In this document: piece after piece, positions 1 through 10,055 of the stretch | Layout: each line of letters starts with the position of its first letter | Numbering within the stretch: the stretch's first letter is position 1 | From: Candidatus Omnitrophota bacterium | Lineage (GTDB): Bacteria; Omnitrophota; Gorgyraeia; Pluralincolimonadales; Pluralincolimonadaceae | Assembly (NCBI GenBank): GCA_030695925.1 | Contig: JAUYOH010000120.1 | Span: 1 to 51,186 of the forward strand | Direction: 5' to 3' | Length of the DNA: 51,186 nt | Position numbers and translations under genes: made by a program | Notes under the pieces: generated by a model | Databases searched by the model: none | Seen by the model: the letters and a program-made list of their open reading frames with translations, nothing else | What the model was told of the DNA's origin: nothing

Positions 1-1
1 A

Positions 2-991
2 CATGGATCTATATCGATCGATAAGGCTTCTAGTTTCGCTTATACCGCCGAACCGAAACCGAACGCGCTTTACGATAAGATATGTTTCATCGGGAAGCTC
101 TATGAAATGGGAATGGAGAATGACTGCTCAAAATACATTACGGACCCGTTACCGGTTGAGTTTACCATGGAGCATCTGCAGGATAAGGTCAATACCTATA
201 CTGCCGGGCATCATCCGATAACTCCGACAGACAGGCTTACCTGTGAAAAGATCTTATGGCTCGCACGATGTAATTACGAAGCCACTTTCGATCCGCGGTT
301 TACGCTTTCAGAACGTGTTCTATTTCCGCTCTCGCCCAGCGAGCAGAATGGTATGGAGGATGCGCGTTTCGTTTTCTTTAGGGACGATGACGGAAGTGGA
401 AAATATTATGCCACCTATACGGCGTATGACGGGAAGGTCATTCTCCCGCAGATAATGGAGACAGAAGATTTTATTCATTTTAAAATGATCACCTTGAACG
501 GCAGGGCGGCGGTCAACAAAGGGATGGCTTTGTTCCCGCGCAAGATAAACGGCCATTACGCGATGATCTCCCGGAACGATAATGAGAACCTTTTCCTAAT
601 GTATTCCGATAATATCCATTTCTGGCATGAGGCCGTTCCGCTGATGAATCCCTTATACCCATGGGAGTTCGTGCAGATAGGGAATTGCGGTTCTCCCATA
701 GAGACCGACCGCGGGTGGCTGCTTCTGACCCATGGTGTCGGGCCGATGCGCCAATATTCGATCGGCGCGGCGCTTCTTGACCTCAAAGACCCTTCGCATG
801 TACTCGGCCGATTGAGTGAACCGCTTATTCACTGGAAGGATAATAGCCGTTCCGGGTATGTCCCGAACGTCGTCTATTCATGCGGCGCCATGGTCCATGG
901 CGATACGCTTATTATTCCTTACGCGTTGTCCGATCAAGAGACGACTATCGCGCTGGTGTCGCTGCGTGCGATTCTAGACAAGTTGTCTTAG
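2..991 (+). CDS. GH130 family glycoside phosphorylase/hydrolase, 5' end outside window
   Basis: The reading frame is open to the left edge, upstream of the ATG at 107 that the ORF track uses, so this is the C-terminal part of a longer gene. The protein resembles GH130 enzymes, which phosphorolyse or hydrolyse beta-mannosides: it has a MEDAR motif, an internal segment with SDNIHFW, and the typical GNCGSPIETDRGWLLLTHGV block of the five-bladed propeller. No signal peptide can be judged because the start is missing. The substrate cannot be deduced from sequence; family members act on mannosylglucose, mannobiose or N-glycan-derived mannosides. It is followed by a long intergenic region, so it probably ends its transcription unit. 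Confidence 0.82.
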   Translation, partial: HGSISIDKASSFAYTAEPKPNALYDKICFIGKLYEMGMENDCSKYITDPLPVEFTMEHLQDKVNTYTAGHHPITPTDRLTCEKILWLARCNYEATFDPRFTLSERVLFPLSPSEQNGMEDARFVFFRDDDGSGKYYATYTAYDGKVILPQIMETEDFIHFKMITLNGRAAVNKGMALFPRKINGHYAMISRNDNENLFLMYSDNIHFWHEAVPLMNPLYPWEFVQIGNCGSPIETDRGWLLLTHGVGPMRQYSIGAALLDLKDPSHVLGRLSEPLIHWKDNSRSGYVPNVVYSCGAMVHGDTLIIPYALSDQETTIALVSLRAILDKLS

Positions 992-1465
992 GAAGAAAAA
1001 AAGGTATTTATTGATGGGATTAAATTTATCGCAAGATTGGCCGGTTTACATTCTTTTTTATCTATGTAATAGTTAAGAGTAATCTTGACGATAGGAAAGA
1101 TAAGAAAGATCAAAATAAAGAAAAAGAGAAGACCGAAGAAAAGAGATAAGATATAATGATCGGCCGATGCGAAAAGTATAGCCGTTTTTATGCGATAGGC
1201 ACCCATGTCCGGGTATAGAGAAGCGAACAATCTTGTCTCTCAATTTCTCAAATAGTTACGCCATTTCCAGTCAAAAATTACCGGACAAAACGGACAAATT
1301 TCGCGAGGAAATCCCGCTCTAATCCTCAAATACCTTGCCATAATGACCTATTACGTATTATAATTAACCTACTGGGATAAGAGAGATTTCCCCTCGGCTA
1401 ATAGGAGAGGGACCCCATTTTTTCGCTTTGCGGAAATAGGAATTTCTTAAATAGGAGCTGTACAA
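992..1465. other. Intergenic region with repeat copy A
   Basis: A 474-base gap. The first 280 bases are AT-rich and show no convincing gene; the minus-strand ORF at 988-1230 would start with TTG and has no ribosome binding site. The second half holds repeat element copy A (1279-1415). Between the element and the next gene there is a short T-run at 1419-1424 and little else. Confidence 0.6.
1279..1415 (+). repeat. Intergenic hairpin-promoter repeat, copy A
   Basis: One of four related elements (A-D). It begins with ACCGGACAAAACGGACAAAT, then a left arm (GAGGAAATC...CTCT), an AT-rich centre, a right arm (GAGAGATTTCCCCTC) able to pair with the left arm, and an end box TAGGAGAGGGACCC. The centre has TTGCCA (1335-1340) and TATAAT (1359-1364) separated by 18 bases, which fits a sigma70-type promoter. 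It lies upstream of the PDZ-like gene. Boundaries are approximate and come from comparison by eye. Confidence 0.65.
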
Positions 1466-2386
1466 ATGAAGAATGTAAAATGTGTATTTGGCATCATTGT
1501 AATCGGTTTTTGTCTTTTATTCATTAGCACGTATGTCTTAGCCGCAGATTCACCGCAACCTCCCTGGCGAACAACTGTCTGGCCTGCGCTGAGTTCAACG
1601 CAGTGGTACTGGTATGAGCCACAGACAAATCTAACCGTCGAGCAGGTGGATGCCGTATTTAAGGAAGTGGCCGCTACTAATATACTTCTCATTGACTACC
1701 GGCTCCCAGGTATTAATATCACTATACAGAATGTTAAATTAGATATTGGAAAACCGAAGAAGGTAAAAAAGGCGGATAAAGGATCATTAAAATCAGATCA
1801 GGTGGCTTTAATAGCGGATACTTACTGGGCAGAAGGATCTGTGATGAAAATAGATTCCTGGGCTACCTCTTTACCTTTAAATGCCATTCAAAGAATGAAC
1901 CTATATTATATCTCAAACGCTAATAATAAATGGTGTTTGAGTTTGGATGGCGGCGTTGGTTCAAATTGTTTATATCAGTTTTACTTCAAAGATGATGAAA
2001 ATTTTGCGCGCAGATTCGGGAATGCCGTCGCTTCCATCCTCGTGCAAAAAGGTCTCATCCTGAAGCTTAATAAGCTCGGATTATCCTATACTGACCTTAC
2101 TGGCGCGCAGGCAGAAGCATTAGGAAAGACAAGGATTGATAATGTCTTAGTGACGCTGGTTGCTATTGACGGGCCTGCAGACAAAGCCAATATCCATCCT
2201 CTGGATGTGATCACCGAGGTCAACGGCATCAAGGTAAGGAATTACTCTCATTTCAGTTCGCTTGTCGAAGGTATTGCTTCCGGCACCAAGGTAGCACTTA
2301 CTTGTCTGCGGCGTACAGAGGTTGAGGATAAAGGCCAAAAACAGTTTGACTGGAAGCCAATTGCAATTGAGGTGACAGCAAAATAA
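1466..2386 (+). CDS. Secreted PDZ-domain-like protein of unknown function
   Basis: A 306-residue protein with a clear Sec signal peptide (basic start, hydrophobic IIVIGFCLLFI, cleavage probably after VLAA). The central part is not recognised. The last ~90 residues look like a PDZ domain: VAIDGPADKANIHPLDVI followed by TEVNGIKV is the usual substrate-binding core that follows a 'GPA/A-GL-GD' pattern. No protease catalytic triad is visible, so it is more likely a binding or scaffold protein in the periplasm than a DegP-type protease. It stands alone between repeat copies A and B and probably forms its own transcription unit. Confidence 0.6.
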   Translation: MKNVKCVFGIIVIGFCLLFISTYVLAADSPQPPWRTTVWPALSSTQWYWYEPQTNLTVEQVDAVFKEVAATNILLIDYRLPGINITIQNVKLDIGKPKKVKKADKGSLKSDQVALIADTYWAEGSVMKIDSWATSLPLNAIQRMNLYYISNANNKWCLSLDGGVGSNCLYQFYFKDDENFARRFGNAVASILVQKGLILKLNKLGLSYTDLTGAQAEALGKTRIDNVLVTLVAIDGPADKANIHPLDVITEVNGIKVRNYSHFSSLVEGIASGTKVALTCLRRTEVEDKGQKQFDWKPIAIEVTAK

Positions 2387-2622
2387 CTATAAGAAATAGG
2401 TTCTAGTTTGGTTCAGTCAGTAACACCAGTAATTCGTGAGGAAATCCCTCTCTAATCCCCAAAAATCCTTGATATAATAAGATATTACCCCTATAATAAA
2501 ACCAGCTAAATAAAGAGAGGTTTTCCCTCGCGCAATAGGAGAGGGACCGCAATTTTGGTTAGCAAAAGATCAATAGGGGATTCGGATATTATATGTTAAT
2601 ATAATCTAGACAGGAGGTGTGT
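2387..2622. other. Intergenic region carrying repeat copy B
   Basis: A 236-base gap dominated by repeat copy B, which ends about 70 bases before the next start codon. No gene is visible. The sequence between the repeat end and the TPR gene includes AT-rich ATATTATATGTTAATATAAT, which could contain another -10 box, and the AGGAGG of the TPR gene. Confidence 0.5.
2431..2549 (+). repeat. Intergenic hairpin-promoter repeat, copy B
   Basis: Near-identical to copy C by eye. Left arm GAGGAAATCCCTCTCT pairs with right arm AGAGAGGTTTTCCCTC. Between the arms are TTGATA (2469-2474) and TATAAT (2492-2497) with a 17-base spacer. The end box CAATAGGAGAGGGACC can fold with the preceding TCCCTC into a second short hairpin. 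The ACCGGACAAAACGGACA leader seen in A, C and D is missing here. Confidence 0.7.
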
Positions 2623-4317
2623 ATGAAAAAGAGATTCCTCGGAGTAATTATTCTTTTATCTTTCTTTTTCTTTATTTTCCCATTTATGTGTTTAGCCCAG
2701 AAGAACGCCGTTTCTGATAAATCCAGTCCCGTCGCTACCAAGAACCCGGCTGCTCTGGAATGGTTCCAAAAAGGTAGAAATGCTTTCGAAGGAAAAGGCG
2801 TGCCCAAAGATCTTCCTGTTGCGATAATCTGTTTCTCAAAAGCCATAGATCTGGACAAGGAATATAAAGACGCCTATTTTAACCGGAGCACTTGTTACCT
2901 CATGACCGGAAAATTGGACGAAGCGCTCGTCGATATCAATATGGTGTTGGCGATCGACCCGGCGGCTGCCATGGCATATGTAAATCGGGCCGGGGTATTC
3001 AGGGCCAAGGGGCAGATGGATAAGGCCATCTCCGATTATGACTATTGCATAAGTCTTACTCCCGGGGAAAAAGATTATTATATTTTCAGGGGTTCCGCCT
3101 ATCAGGAGATGTCAGAATCGGATAAGGCCATTTCAGATTTCAGCCAGGCCATAGCTATCGATCCCCAGAGCGCCGAAGCGTATTACCGGCGTTCCCACGC
3201 CTATCTATGGAAATACGGTTTTAATGGCGGTGAAGAATACCGGGTCTGCCTTGATCGGGCCATAGCCGACTATGCCCAAACGGTCAGTATGGACCCTAAG
3301 AACGAGGCCGATTTTTACAAGGGGCGGATGGGGCTATATTACAGATACATCAAAGAGATTGTCGCTCTTACGAAAAAGATTGAACTTGAACCCGGCGACA
3401 TGACGGCTTATGCGAAGAGGGGAGGGTATTACCGAAAGTTGTATGCCTATGACAAGGCGCTGGCCGATCTTGACAAGGCCTCTTCGATAAGCCCTCATGA
3501 TGCGAATATCCATCTCGAGCGGTGCAGAGTGCTCATCGATAAAGTTGATGGCAATAATATTACTCCGGAACTGGACCGCGCTTTTAAGGCCGACAGCGCG
3601 AACGCAAAACAACATATGATGCAGGCTCTTGTCTCTTATTATAAATTTTTTGGTTCCGGAGGGGATGAGGCCAAGAAAAACAAAAAGAGGGCGGTCGAGG
3701 AGATCGAAAAGGCCGTAGAGCTTGACACCAAAAACGCTTTTGCCTGGTCGTTAAGGGCCGTTATCAGGTATCGGTGTTCCGAAGATTATGAAAATATAGC
3801 GCAGGCCACCGTCGATATGGACCAGGCGATAGCAATGGGCAATAATGATCCGAAGCTCATTTTGAACAAAGCGTTAGGATTTTCATATTCTTTTCCGTCT
3901 AAAAAGGTGAGCTACGTTGCGGCCGATGAATATGCAAGAGCCATACTGGCCGATCCGTCTTATGCCAAGGCGTATTATTTGCGCGGGTTGATGTATTTTT
4001 CTACGTCAGGGTCGGCGAATACCAATGCCGAGGAAGGCCTGAAACAGGTACAAGCGGCATTGGAGGATATTAACCAGGCAATAAAACTGGCCCCGTTCAT
4101 GTCGGACGCGTATTTCCAGAGGATCTGGATATATTCATTCCTGGGGGCTACGAAAGAAGCTGTAGCGGATGCAAAAAAGGTCATAAATATGCATAGTTCC
4201 GACCATGACAAAAAAGCAGCCAAACGTTACCTTGAGTCAACAAAAAGAAGCAGCAATCCGGGCAAGGGGAGTAGGACTTTTTTCCCTATGTGGTTCGGGA
4301 ACTTTGAGATCGATTAG
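2623..4317 (+). CDS. Secreted tetratricopeptide repeat protein
   Basis: The start is taken at ATG 2623 rather than the track's GTG 2617, because the GTG overlaps the AGGAGG ribosome binding site at 2612-2617. The product is 564 residues with a strong signal peptide (run of Phe, Ile and Leu, then CLAQ). The rest is an array of TPR units, recognisable by repeated A-x-x-D-x-x-x-A-I-x-L-D-P patterns such as DKAISDFSQAIAIDPQSAEA and DKALADLDKASSISPHDAN; about nine or ten units. TPR solenoids bind other proteins, here presumably in the periplasm or at the cell surface. There is no catalytic domain. It lies between repeat copies B and C. Confidence 0.85.
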   Translation: MKKRFLGVIILLSFFFFIFPFMCLAQKNAVSDKSSPVATKNPAALEWFQKGRNAFEGKGVPKDLPVAIICFSKAIDLDKEYKDAYFNRSTCYLMTGKLDEALVDINMVLAIDPAAAMAYVNRAGVFRAKGQMDKAISDYDYCISLTPGEKDYYIFRGSAYQEMSESDKAISDFSQAIAIDPQSAEAYYRRSHAYLWKYGFNGGEEYRVCLDRAIADYAQTVSMDPKNEADFYKGRMGLYYRYIKEIVALTKKIELEPGDMTAYAKRGGYYRKLYAYDKALADLDKASSISPHDANIHLERCRVLIDKVDGNNITPELDRAFKADSANAKQHMMQALVSYYKFFGSGGDEAKKNKKRAVEEIEKAVELDTKNAFAWSLRAVIRYRCSEDYENIAQATVDMDQAIAMGNNDPKLILNKALGFSYSFPSKKVSYVAADEYARAILADPSYAKAYYLRGLMYFSTSGSANTNAEEGLKQVQAALEDINQAIKLAPFMSDAYFQRIWIYSFLGATKEAVADAKKVINMHSSDHDKKAAKRYLESTKRSSNPGKGSRTFFPMWFGNFEID

Positions 4318-4436
4318 AAAAAAGACCGGACAAAACGGACACCCTGCTTCGCAGGCCCTTGCGCTTCGCGCAAAGATTTCATTAGATAGAAGTTTTAAGG
4401 TGTTCAAATTTCGCTGGATAAGAGCTTAATGTGCTC

Positions 4437-4557
4437 AAATTTTGCGAGGAAATCCCTCTCTAATTCCCAAAAATCCTTGAAATAGTAAGATATTGCCCCT
4501 ATAATAAAACCAGCCAAATAAGAGAGGTTTTCCCTCGCGCAATAGGAGAGGGACCCC
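4437..4557 (+). repeat. Intergenic hairpin-promoter repeat, copy C
   Basis: Left arm GAGGAAATCCCTCTCT, right arm AGAGAGGTTTTCCCTC, end box AATAGGAGAGGGACCCC. The internal promoter is the best of the four: TTGAAA (4477-4482), 17 bases, TATAAT (4500-4505). The shared leader ACCGGACAAAACGGACA sits about 100 bases upstream, separated from the core by an insertion of two small GC hairpins and AT-rich DNA that the other copies lack. Confidence 0.7.
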
Positions 4558-4628
4558 AGTAAATTCTCTCTCCTAGCTAAAGGAGAGAGGCCAAAAGCCC
4601 CGATTATGTCAATTGATCAGGGCTTTTT
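4512..4628 (+). ncRNA. Candidate small RNA from the copy C promoter
   Basis: Transcription from the TATAAT at 4500-4505 would start near 4512. The transcript would hold the right arm and end box of copy C, a perfect 9-bp stem-loop (CTCTCTCCT/AGGAGAGAG, 4566-4589) and then the hairpin AAAAGCCC...GGGCTTTT followed by Ts (4593-4628). That is a compact promoter-to-terminator unit of about 117 bases with no ORF. This is inference from signals only. Confidence 0.35.
4593..4628 (+). terminator. Terminator-like hairpin
   Basis: AAAAGCCC pairs with GGGCTTTT across an 18-20 base loop that itself contains the short palindrome AATT; the 3' arm runs into TTTTT. It could end transcription coming from the TPR gene or from repeat copy C. 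Confidence 0.5.
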
Positions 4629-4786
4629 CTATCTCCTAAAGGGTTAAAGACTTAGGGCGTTATTCTTCCTGAGATCTTCGACGGCACAGCGCCCCTCTTT
4701 TACTGTGTATAAAATCTCTTCGAAGTAAGCCAATGATTCTCCAAAATAGCGCAATCTATCTCTGATTGACACTATGCGTAGTAAAT

Positions 4787-4816
4787 GGCTCCTCTTGATT
4801 TAAACCAAGAGGAGCC
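4787..4816. terminator. Perfect 11-bp stem-loop upstream of katG
   Basis: GGCTCCTCTTG and CAAGAGGAGCC form a perfect stem with an 8-base AT loop; flanking AAAT and AATTT extend it on both sides. It may be a bidirectional terminator or a regulatory structure upstream of the katG promoter. A long U-run is absent on both strands, so termination strength is uncertain. Confidence 0.4.
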
Positions 4817-4933
4817 AATTTATAGAAAAATCTGAACTTGCTAAGCATTACAACCTCTCCCCTCGAGATTTGCTCCTTTCATATTTCTCTAAATAATCAT
4901 GCAAAAAATAAACTACCAAACGAGTATCGCCTT

Positions 4934-4942
4934 TGCTATAAT
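4934..4942 (+). promoter_or_regulatory. katG promoter, extended -10
   Basis: TGCTATAAT is an extended -10 (TGnTATAAT), 46 bases before the katG ATG. No good -35 is seen at the expected distance, which is usual for extended -10 promoters and for promoters needing an activator such as OxyR. No PerR or OxyR site was identified with confidence. Confidence 0.5.
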
Positions 4943-4952
4943 ATGTTTTTAG

Positions 4953-7157
<2,205 letters not shown>

Positions 7158-7460
7158 TCTTGGCAAAATGTCGCACAGGGCTTCTGAAGCCTATTCTGAA
7201 CTGCCCGCCGGGTGATTTGGTATTTTGCACATAGTTTGGCGATTTTCGATTTTGCCAGATAAGCCTTTGAGCACAATGCGAAGCTTTTCCTGGCTTGACC
7301 AGTGACGTTTGTCCATAGAATTGGGCTCCGTGAGCAGACAGGGAAAGCCTCGTTGAATTTGACAGCCCGTCTTGAACTTATATACTGCTTGTGATATATA
7401 ATTTTTAGGAGAATAATTTTTTCAGGATATTTAGATATACTCAATAAAAGGAGGTATGAA
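7158..7460. other. Intergenic region after katG with possible gene remnant
   Basis: A 303-base gap. On the minus strand, bases around 7170-7330 can be read as a peptide containing KIAKLCAKYQITRRAVQNRL, which resembles a helix-turn-helix of the kind found in transposases or resolvases. The frame has no clear start or family-length body and runs on into antisense katG, so at most this is a decayed fragment. The end of the gap is AT-rich and carries the ribosome binding site of the following small gene. Confidence 0.3.
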
Positions 7461-7595
7461 ATGGGATGCGGATGCGGTGAACCAAAAAAGAAAGCAACAT
7501 ACATTTGCTCGAAATGCGGCAAAGAAGAAGTGCGAGAAGTTAAAGAGGGCGAGGTAGTAAAAAGCTGCTGTGGACAGGTGATGAAGAAGAAATAG
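7461..7595 (+). CDS. 44-residue Cys-rich zinc-ribbon-like protein
   Basis: Too short for the ORF track. ATG 7461 is preceded by AAAGGAGG with six bases between, and the frame closes at TAG 7593-7595. The peptide starts MGCGCGEPKKK, has a CSKCG knuckle and a later CC pair, giving six cysteines in 44 residues, so it probably binds zinc or an Fe-S cluster. The competing ATG at 7456 gives a Lys-rich peptide with no pattern and poorer spacing. It sits between katG and other redox genes, suggesting a role in metal or redox homeostasis. Function is unknown. Confidence 0.65.
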   Translation: MGCGCGEPKKKATYICSKCGKEEVREVKEGEVVKSCCGQVMKKK

Positions 7596-7622
7596 TATTA
7601 TTGTTAGAAAGAAAAGCAAAAA

Positions 7623-7681
7623 GCAGACATCCTATTTAGGTGCATCCTACTGAGCAGGGTGTCACAAAGCAGGACGTCTGC
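7623..7681. other. Branched hairpin between two small Cys-rich genes
   Basis: GCAGACATCCT at 7623 pairs with AGGACGTCTGC ending at 7681 with a single mismatch. Inside, CATCCT can pair with AGGGTG, giving a nested hairpin. No T-run follows, so it may be an RNA processing or stability element rather than a terminator. An insertion-sequence end is an alternative. Confidence 0.4.
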
Positions 7682-7726
7682 AGAATAATCTGCATTAAAT
7701 GATACAGTAACAAGAAAGGAGCGGTT

Positions 7727-7918
7727 ATGGGCAATGACGACGTTAAGCAGTGCAGAGGATCACAAGACTGCCATGCCAAAAATCATATGTGCCAGATAAT
7801 AATTCAGAAAGATCTGGGCAGGATAAAGGAGCTTGCTAAAGGCGCCATGTTTTATTGTAAAAATTGTGGCCGCGCAGCCCGCTCTGAAGAGAACCTTTGT
7901 AATCCATCAAGAATATAG
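7727..7918 (+). CDS. Small Cys-rich conserved protein
   Basis: A 63-residue protein with a good ribosome binding site (AAAGGAG, 8 bases from ATG). Six cysteines occur, including a CKNCGRAA knuckle near residues 44-47 and CNPSRI at the C-terminus. This looks like a small metal-binding protein; the spacing CxxC plus later single Cys suggests a zinc or rubredoxin-like site, though it lacks a second CxxC. It precedes the rhodanese gene by 24 bases and is likely co-transcribed with it. I do not recognise a named family. Confidence 0.7.
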   Translation: MGNDDVKQCRGSQDCHAKNHMCQIIIQKDLGRIKELAKGAMFYCKNCGRAARSEENLCNPSRI

Positions 7919-7942
7919 TATATATAAGAAGGGGGCAGATAT

Positions 7943-8425
7943 ATGACTATCAAAGTATTTTTATTAATATCTGTGGTTATGCTTATTTGCGCCAGTGGTT
8001 TTGCCATGTGCGGAATATGCGGTGCCGGTTCGGAAAGCAAGGGGGAGGCAAAGAGCATGTTTTCACATGTTGCCAATGAAGCATTAACGAAAAATGGTGT
8101 CAGAGAGATAACTTATGAACAGTTCATGAGCATAAGAAACTCCGGAGAAGAATATACGCTTTTTGATGTTCTTTCTCCAGACAGTTACGATAAAGGGCAT
8201 GTAGAGGGCGCCATATCGTTCCCGCTCGATACGATTAACAAAATGACGGCTGAAAAACGGTTATCAAAAGACAACCATATAATCGTCTATTGTGGTAGTT
8301 TCCAGTGTGCTGCTTCAACTGAAGCGGCTAAGAAGTTGTCCGGATTAGGCTATGATGTTCTTGACTATAAAGGCGGGTTGAAGGAGTGGCAAGAGAAAGG
8401 CAACAAACTCGTCTCGAAAAGCTGA
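7943..8425 (+). CDS. Exported rhodanese-domain protein
   Basis: A 160-residue protein with an N-terminal hydrophobic signal (VFLLISVVMLICASGFA) followed by MCGICGAG; a lipoprotein site is possible but not canonical. Residues ~55-155 form a single rhodanese domain: FDVLSPDSYDKGHVEGA is the usual DxRxxxEFxxGHIxGA region, and VYCGSFQCAAS holds the active-site Cys (C117). Rhodaneses carry sulfur as a persulfide. The position between Cys-rich small genes and msrBA suggests sulfur or redox handling outside the cytoplasm. The ribosome binding site is AGAAGGGGG before ATG 7943. Confidence 0.85.
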   Translation: MTIKVFLLISVVMLICASGFAMCGICGAGSESKGEAKSMFSHVANEALTKNGVREITYEQFMSIRNSGEEYTLFDVLSPDSYDKGHVEGAISFPLDTINKMTAEKRLSKDNHIIVYCGSFQCAASTEAAKKLSGLGYDVLDYKGGLKEWQEKGNKLVSKS

Positions 8426-8489
8426 AAAAAGTAATAAGGTGCGGGATAAAGAGATAAATGTTAAATAATGTGTAGGGAATGGCTCGTTC

Positions 8490-9506
8490 ATGAAAATTGG
8501 AAAATTAGTCATTTTTTGTTTATTGATTCTTATAATAAATGGATGCGATATGAAGAATGTAAATCCGCAAGGACAGGATAAGAAGATTCCCATATTTAAT
8601 GCCCGTACCGGAAAAGTTGAAGAGGTAGACGGGGTTGAGAAGTCGGATGCGGAATGGAAAAGAATTCTAACGCCAGAGCAGTTTCAGATAATGAGGTTAA
8701 AAGGCACGGAAAAGCCGTTTACTGGAACATGCGATATTAGCAAGGAAGGCGGGATATATGAGTGCGCTGGTTGCGGCACTGGCCTTTTTATTTCGGAGAC
8801 AAAATTCGAATCAGGCACGGGCTGGCCGAGTTTCTGGAATCCGGTTTCGGAGCTCAATATAAAAGAAGAGCCCGACAATAGCCTTGGCATGGATAGGACC
8901 GAGGTAGCGTGCGCCCGCTGCGGCGCTCATCTTGGGCATGTATTCAAAGACGGGCCACCGCCGACACATAAGAGATATTGCATAAACACCGTCGCACTTA
9001 AATTCATCCCTTTAAAAGAAAAGCTGAAGGTGACGAAAACAGCCATATTCGCGGCCGGATGCTTTTGGGGGATTCAGGAAGCTTTTGATAACCTAAAAGG
9101 CGTAAAATACACAGGGGTCGGATACACGGGCGGTAATTTTAAAAATCCGACATACGAAGATGTTTCATCAGGCAAGACAGGCCATGCAGAGTCTGTCGAA
9201 GTAATTTATGATCCGTCCGAGATCTCCTATAAGGATCTTCTCGATATATTTTGGAGGATACACGATCCTACTACCCCAAATCGGCAGGGGCCGGACATAG
9301 GAACGCAATACCGCTCCGCCATCTTTTACCATGACGACGAACAGCGCGATGAGGCGCTGGACTCGAAAGAGGGATTGGAAAAGTCGGGGAAGCTGCGCGA
9401 AGAGATAGCTACCGAAATAGTTCCGGCTTCCGAATTCTACGAGGCTGAAGAGTATCACCAAAAATATAACGCCAAGCATGGCGGCTCTTCATGTCCGAAA
9501 CCGTAA
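8490..9506 (+). CDS. msrBA: Fused methionine sulfoxide reductase MsrB-MsrA, exported
   Basis: A 338-residue bifunctional repair enzyme that reduces both stereoisomers of methionine sulfoxide. The N-terminus ([14 protein letters not shown]) looks like an approximate lipoprotein signal with C19, so it probably acts in the periplasm. MsrB comes first (~55-175), with zinc cysteines C92/C95 and C141/C144 and catalytic Cys164 in RYCIN. MsrA follows (~180-335), with GCFWG (C191) and GYTGG. The B-A order is the reverse of the more common A-B order but is known. It fits the peroxide-defence context of katG; the electron donor (thioredoxin-like) is not in the window. Confidence 0.93.
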   Translation: MKIGKLVIFCLLILIINGCDMKNVNPQGQDKKIPIFNARTGKVEEVDGVEKSDAEWKRILTPEQFQIMRLKGTEKPFTGTCDISKEGGIYECAGCGTGLFISETKFESGTGWPSFWNPVSELNIKEEPDNSLGMDRTEVACARCGAHLGHVFKDGPPPTHKRYCINTVALKFIPLKEKLKVTKTAIFAAGCFWGIQEAFDNLKGVKYTGVGYTGGNFKNPTYEDVSSGKTGHAESVEVIYDPSEISYKDLLDIFWRIHDPTTPNRQGPDIGTQYRSAIFYHDDEQRDEALDSKEGLEKSGKLREEIATEIVPASEFYEAEEYHQKYNAKHGGSSCPKP

Positions 9507-9558
9507 GAAAGCAATATCCAAAATCAATCTACCCGCAATCCCAAGCCTGTATTAGAAC

Positions 9559-9588
9559 AAATGTCCGCCTATAGAAGGTGGACATTTT
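9559..9588 (+). terminator. Terminator after msrBA
   Basis: AAATGTCCGCC pairs with GGTGGACATTT (one G-U) across a 7-base loop, and the 3' arm ends in TTTT. It lies 52 bases after the msrBA stop. Confidence 0.6.
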
Positions 9589-9635
9589 GTATCAATTTGC
9601 GTTATAAAGAGTTATGGCTTTTTCAGCTAAAAATG

Positions 9636-9774
9636 ACCGGACAAAACGGACAAATTGGTGAGGAATAAACCTCTCTAAATAGCAAAATTCGCTTGTTTCC
9701 GGCAGTAATTGGACTATAATAGATACCTGTATATACCGAGAGGTTCCTCCTCGGCTCATATGGAGAGGGATCCC
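9636..9774 (+). repeat. Intergenic hairpin-promoter repeat, copy D
   Basis: The most diverged copy. Leader ACCGGACAAAACGGACAAAT, left arm GAGGAATAAACCTCTCT, right arm GAGAGGTTCCTCCTC, end box TGGAGAGGGATCCC. AACCTCTC/GAGAGGTT is a perfect stem although the bases differ from copies A-C, i.e. pairing is kept while sequence changes. Internal TTGTTT (9693-9698) and TATAAT (9715-9720) are 16 bases apart. It is fused at its 3' end to the 27-base repeat and the transposase remnant. Confidence 0.6.
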
Positions 9775-9798
9775 AAGATATAATATTTGCACCGTGCG
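9772..9798. repeat. 27-base direct repeat, left copy
   Basis: CCCAAGATATAATATTTGCACCGTGCG is identical to bases 15588-15614 and in the same orientation. In this copy it runs directly into the transposase remnant, so it is probably the upstream end of an insertion sequence. The two copies bracket the 5.8-kb ABC-F to UbiE block. Confidence 0.7.
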
Positions 9799-9804
9799 TA
9801 TTAT

Positions 9805-9879
9805 ATGGCAAGGAAAAGATTCACGGCAGAGCAGATAGTTCTCATGCCGCGCGAGATTGAAGTCCGCAATCTCAAGTAG
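9805..9879 (+). pseudogene. Remnant of IS3-family transposase OrfA
   Basis: ATG 9805 starts a 24-residue frame, MARKRFTAEQIVLMPREIEV..., closed by TAG. The start closely matches the conserved N-terminus of IS3-family OrfA proteins (usually xRKRFTxEQIVxxLRxxEV...), but the rest of OrfA and all of OrfB are missing. It is too short for the ORF track. Together with the 27-base repeat it marks an old insertion site next to repeat copy D. Confidence 0.65.
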
Positions 9880-9965
9880 GTTATAGCCGTTATTGGCGTT
9901 ATCTTCGGGATAGGAAGCGACCGCCGTGCTTACTTTTAAACCGGCCCGCGACCGGCCCTTTATTC

Positions 9966-9994
9966 TTGCAAATGCGAACAGTATTTGATATAAT
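9966..9994 (+). promoter_or_regulatory. Promoter of the ABC-F gene
   Basis: TTGCAA (9966-9971), 17 bases, TATAAT (9989-9994), with TG one base before the -10 (extended). Transcription should start near 10001, about 83 bases before the ABC-F start codon, leaving room for a regulated leader. Confidence 0.65.
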
Positions 9995-10027
9995 AAAATA
10001 ACTAAAGTAAGAAAATGGGTTAAATGG

Positions 10028-10055
10028 GGCCCTGTTTGAAGACAGGGCCTTTTTT
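10028..10055 (+). terminator. Attenuator-type terminator in the ABC-F leader
   Basis: GGCCCTGT / ACAGGGCC with a 6-base loop, followed directly by TTTTTT: a textbook intrinsic terminator. It lies between the promoter and the gene. Short frames ATG GGT TAA (10014-10022) and a 15-codon frame from ATG 10024 overlap it and could act as leader peptides. Confidence 0.7.

Noticed and set aside
988-1230. Minus-strand ORF of 80 residues with a hydrophobic stretch
   Set aside because: It would begin with TTG, has no ribosome binding site and lies in AT-rich DNA that makes chance hydrophobic peptides likely.
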